Below, piece after piece: positions 41,914-45,001 of a DNA stretch of 45,001 nucleotides (its first letter is position 1; each line of letters starts with the position of its first letter). The position numbers and the translations under genes were made by a program. Below the pieces are notes generated by a model. It did not search any database, had not been told where the DNA came from, and was given only the letters and a program-made list of their open reading frames with translations. This stretch comes from Clostridia bacterium (GTDB lineage Bacteria; Bacillota_A; Clostridia; Christensenellales; Aristaeellaceae): positions 1 through 45,001 of the forward strand of contig JAFXSH010000014.1 of the NCBI GenBank assembly GCA_017525805.1. Direction: 5' to 3'.

Positions 41914-44900
41914 AGATACTTCCATCCGCAAGGTGCTGGTGATCGGGTCCGGCCCCATCGTGATCGGCCAGGCGGCGGAATTTGACTACGCCGGGGCCCA
42001 GGCCTGCCGGGTGCTGAAAAGCGAAGGCATCAACGTGGTGCTGGTCAATTCCAACCCCGCCACCATCATGACAGATCAGCATTTGGCCGACGCCATTTAT
42101 TTGGAACCCCTGAACGCCGCCGTCCTGCGCCGCATCATCGAAAAGGAACGGCCGGACGGACTGCTTTCGGGCCTCGGCGGGCAAACCGCCCTGACCCTGG
42201 CCATGCAGCTGAGCAAAGACGGCACCTTGGAGGAATACGGCGTGCGGCTGCTGGGATCCCCTATCGAAGCCATTGAAAGGGCCGAGGACCGGGAACAGTT
42301 CCGGGACACCATGCGCCGCATCGGCCAGCCCTGCGTGCCCTCCGAAATCGCGGAAAACCTGCCGGATGCCCTCAAAGCGGCGGAGAAAATCGGCTATCCC
42401 GTCATCGTGCGCCCGGCCTACACCCTGGGCGGCAGCGGCGGAGGCATCGCCCAGGATGAAACCGAGCTGCGCCTCATCGCCAAGGCGGGCTTGGACGCAT
42501 CGCCCATTACCCAAATCCTGGTAGAAAAGTGCATCTCCGGCTGGAAGGAAATCGAGTTTGAAACCATGCGGGACGGCTTGGGCAACGTGATTGCCGTCTG
42601 TTCCATGGAAAACGTGGATCCCGTGGGCGTCCACACCGGCGACAGCGTGGTGGTGGCCCCGGCGCTCACCCTTTCCGACAAGGAATATCAGATGCTGCGC
42701 ACCGCTTCCCTGCGCATGATCGAGGCCATCGGCATCGTGGGCGGCTGCAACTGCCAGTTCGCCCTGAACCCCGATTCCTTTGAATACGCGGTGATCGAGG
42801 TGAATCCTCGCGTTTCCCGTTCCTCCGCCTTGGCCAGCAAGGCCACGGGCTACCCCATCGCCAAAATCACCACCCGCATCGCCTTAGGCTATTCTCTGGA
42901 TGAAATCGCCAACGACATTACGGGCAAAACCTGCGCCTGCTTTGAACCGGCCCTGGACTATGTGGTGGTGAAATTCCCCAAGTGGCCCTTTGATAAATTC
43001 CAGGGTTCCTCCCGCCGATTGGGCACGCAGATGAAGGCAACCGGCGAAGTCATGGCCATTGGGCAGTCCTTCGAGGAAGCCTTGATGAAGTCCGTGCGCG
43101 GGGCGGAAATCAGCCTGGATTCCCTCAACGCGTCGCCCGTTTCCAATGAGGATATTTTCACCCGCTTAGCCGCCCAGGACGACCGGCGGCTGTTTACCGT
43201 GTTTGAAGCGCTGAAACAGGGCGTATCAGTGGACAAAATCTTTGAAATCACGAAGATCGACCGGTGGTTCCTGTATAAGCTGCAAGGTATGGCGGAGCTG
43301 GAAAACCGCATTCAAAAAACAGGGATGCAGCCGGAAGATTATCCCCCACTCAAGCGTTTGGGCTATCCGGACAGCGCTATCCAAAGGCTGTTCCACGCGG
43401 AAAATCTGCCTGCTTTTCCGTTCAGCTACAAGATGGTGGACACCTGCGGGGCGGAGTTCGCCGCCGAAACGCCCTATTTCTATTCCTGCCCCGGCGGCGC
43501 GTGCGAATCCCGCGCGCACAAGCGAAGCGGCAAGCCGGTGGTGATCGTATTAGGCAGCGGCCCCATCCGCATCGGCCAGGGCATCGAATTCGATTACAGC
43601 TCGGTGCACTGCGTGTGGACCCTGCGGGAAATGGGCTACGACGTGGTGATCATCAACAACAACCCGGAAACGGTGTCCACCGACTATGACACCGCCGACC
43701 GGCTGTACTTTGAGCCCCTGTGTCCCGAAGACGTGATGAAGATCATCGAGGTGGAGAAGCCTATCGGCGTGGTGGTGGCTTTCGGCGGACAGACGGCCAT
43801 CAAATTGACAAAATTCCTGGATGAAAAAGGCGTTCGCATTTTGGGCACCTCTGCCGAATCTATCGACATCGCCGAGGACCGGGAGCGCTTCGACGCGCTG
43901 CTGGAGAATTTCGGCATCCGCCGCCCCAAGGGCATGGGCGTGCGTACCTTGGAAGAAGCGGTAAACGCCGCCGAGGAATTGGGCTATCCCGTTTTGCTGC
44001 GGCCCTCCTACGTGATCGGCGGGCAGAACATGACCATTTCCCGCGCCAAAGAGCACACCGTGGCCTACATGGAAAAGATTCTGGCGGGCGGCATCGATAA
44101 TCCCGTTCTGATCGACCAGTATCTGCCGGGCATTGAATTGGAAGTGGACGTGATTTCCGACGGCACCGACGTGCTGATCCCCGGCATCATGGAGCACATC
44201 GAGCGGGCGGGCATCCACTCCGGCGACTCCATCGCCGTGTATCCGCCTTATAACCTGAACGACGTGTTCCTGCGGAAAATCTGCGACTGCTCCGAAAAGC
44301 TGGCCTTAGCTTTGGGAACAAAAGGCCTGGTGAACATCCAATACCTGATTTACAACAATGAACTGTACGTGATCGAGGTGAATCCCCGTGCCAGCCGCAC
44401 GGTGCCTTATATCAGCAAGGTGACCAAGGTGCCCATGGTGGACCTGGCTTCCAAGGTGATGCTGGGGGAAAAGCTGATCGACTTGGGCTACGGCGCGGGG
44501 TTATACCGCACGCCGCCCTATGTGGCCTGCAAGGTGCCGGTATTCTCCTTTGAAAAGCTGAACGACGCCAACAGCATCTTAGGGCCCGAAATGAAATCCA
44601 CCGGCGAGGTATTGGGTATCGGCAAGACCCTGCCGGAAGCGCTGTTCAAGGGCCTCACCGCGGCGGGCTTCAAGGTGCCCGCCGCGAACAGCAAGCACAA
44701 AACCGGCGTGCTGCTCAGCGTGGAGGAAAACGACTATCAGGAGATCATCTCCTTAGCCAAGCGGCTCCATGATCTGGGCCTCAGCCTTTACGCCACTACC
44801 GGCACAGCCAAAGCCATCGAAAGCCTGGGCATTCCCGTGAAGGCTGTGGCCAACGCCACCGAGAACGACGAGATCACCGGCCTCATGGAAAGCGGAAGCG

Positions 44901-45001
44901 TGCACTACATCGTGTACACCGGGGCCGTCAAGGACGCCACCATCGGGGACTATACCGTGCTGCACCGGAAGGCCATGCAGCTTGGCATCCCCTGCCTGAC
45001 C
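41906..45001 (+). CDS. carB: Carbamoyl-phosphate synthase, large subunit (3' end beyond window)
   Basis: The first 1032 codons of a protein normally ~1060-1080 residues long, so only the end of the MGS-like allosteric domain is missing. It makes carbamoyl phosphate from bicarbonate, ammonia and two ATP. The first ATP-grasp half has VLVIGSGPIVIGQAAEFDYA, RPAYTLGGSGGG and EVNPRVSRSSALASKATGYP. The second half repeats the pattern with VLGSGPIRIGQGIEFDYSSV, RPSYVIGGQNM and EVNPRASRTVPY. The MGS-like domain begins near HKTGVLLSVEEND, where UMP and ornithine usually act. The ATG at 41906 overlaps the last 8 bases of carA, with GGGAGGGAA upstream. It is still in frame at the window end. Confidence 0.97.
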   Translation, partial: MPKDTSIRKVLVIGSGPIVIGQAAEFDYAGAQACRVLKSEGINVVLVNSNPATIMTDQHLADAIYLEPLNAAVLRRIIEKERPDGLLSGLGGQTALTLAMQLSKDGTLEEYGVRLLGSPIEAIERAEDREQFRDTMRRIGQPCVPSEIAENLPDALKAAEKIGYPVIVRPAYTLGGSGGGIAQDETELRLIAKAGLDASPITQILVEKCISGWKEIEFETMRDGLGNVIAVCSMENVDPVGVHTGDSVVVAPALTLSDKEYQMLRTASLRMIEAIGIVGGCNCQFALNPDSFEYAVIEVNPRVSRSSALASKATGYPIAKITTRIALGYSLDEIANDITGKTCACFEPALDYVVVKFPKWPFDKFQGSSRRLGTQMKATGEVMAIGQSFEEALMKSVRGAEISLDSLNASPVSNEDIFTRLAAQDDRRLFTVFEALKQGVSVDKIFEITKIDRWFLYKLQGMAELENRIQKTGMQPEDYPPLKRLGYPDSAIQRLFHAENLPAFPFSYKMVDTCGAEFAAETPYFYSCPGGACESRAHKRSGKPVVIVLGSGPIRIGQGIEFDYSSVHCVWTLREMGYDVVIINNNPETVSTDYDTADRLYFEPLCPEDVMKIIEVEKPIGVVVAFGGQTAIKLTKFLDEKGVRILGTSAESIDIAEDRERFDALLENFGIRRPKGMGVRTLEEAVNAAEELGYPVLLRPSYVIGGQNMTISRAKEHTVAYMEKILAGGIDNPVLIDQYLPGIELEVDVISDGTDVLIPGIMEHIERAGIHSGDSIAVYPPYNLNDVFLRKICDCSEKLALALGTKGLVNIQYLIYNNELYVIEVNPRASRTVPYISKVTKVPMVDLASKVMLGEKLIDLGYGAGLYRTPPYVACKVPVFSFEKLNDANSILGPEMKSTGEVLGIGKTLPEALFKGLTAAGFKVPAANSKHKTGVLLSVEENDYQEIISLAKRLHDLGLSLYATTGTAKAIESLGIPVKAVANATENDEITGLMESGSVHYIVYTGAVKDATIGDYTVLHRKAMQLGIPCLT

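Overview
The window looks like chromosome of a moderately GC-rich, Gram-positive clostridium (Bacillota, Clostridia), probably an uncultured gut or rumen plant-fibre degrader. This is inferred from strong AGGAGG-type ribosome sites, sigma-A promoters with 17-base spacers, a T-box leader, LacI-regulated Lpl/Ytc-type sugar ABC transporters without their own ATPase, and a glnA gene followed by an ANTAR antiterminator gene as in clostridia. I cannot name the genus; Christensenellales would be a guess.

Layout. (1) 1-873: the 3' half of an oligopeptide ABC ATPase gene (oppF type) with unrelated sequence in front of it, then terminators. (2) 874-9231, minus strand: glycan operon 1, transcribed from a sigma-A promoter at 9203-9231 with an 18-base perfect palindromic operator. 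Its order is permease, permease, solute-binding protein, cytoplasmic GH5, LacI regulator, GH30. (3) 9232-13312: a scarred region holding a MATE gene cut in half, an XRE-type regulator, a broken AlbA_2 gene, a complete IS110-family transposase with a roughly 270-base 5' non-coding end (candidate bridge RNA), the last codons of another broken gene, and a 63-residue accessory protein. (4) 13313-22772, plus strand: glycan operon 2, with a LacI regulator behind its own operator, a secreted protein of three near-identical plus one divergent ~150-residue modules, permease, permease, solute-binding protein, and a secreted GH5 endoglucanase carrying one more copy of the same module. (5) 23030-29427, minus strand: guaA, an XRE membrane regulator, a PAP2-like protein, GNAT, methyltransferase and asnB, with asnB behind an asparagine-type T-box leader. 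(6) 29498-45001, plus strand: glnA, ANTAR regulator, gltB, gltD, glmS, pyrG, carA and carB (cut by the window end), beginning with a promoter and an immediate terminator-like hairpin.

How it works together. The two glycan operons look like parallel systems: operon 2 cuts and binds beta-glucan outside the cell and imports oligosaccharides, while operon 1 imports and cleaves oligosaccharides inside. The second half of the window gathers most of the glutamine economy in one place: glutamine synthesis (glnA), its use for glutamate (gltBD), and five further glutamine amidotransferases (GuaA, AsnB, GlmS, PyrG, CarA) with CarB. The ANTAR gene sits between glnA and gltB, which suggests control by antitermination according to nitrogen status.

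The most unusual points are the repeated putative carbohydrate-binding module, the glutamine super-cluster with its leader hairpin, the N-terminally extended permeases in both transporters, and the IS110 element with its candidate guide RNA region.
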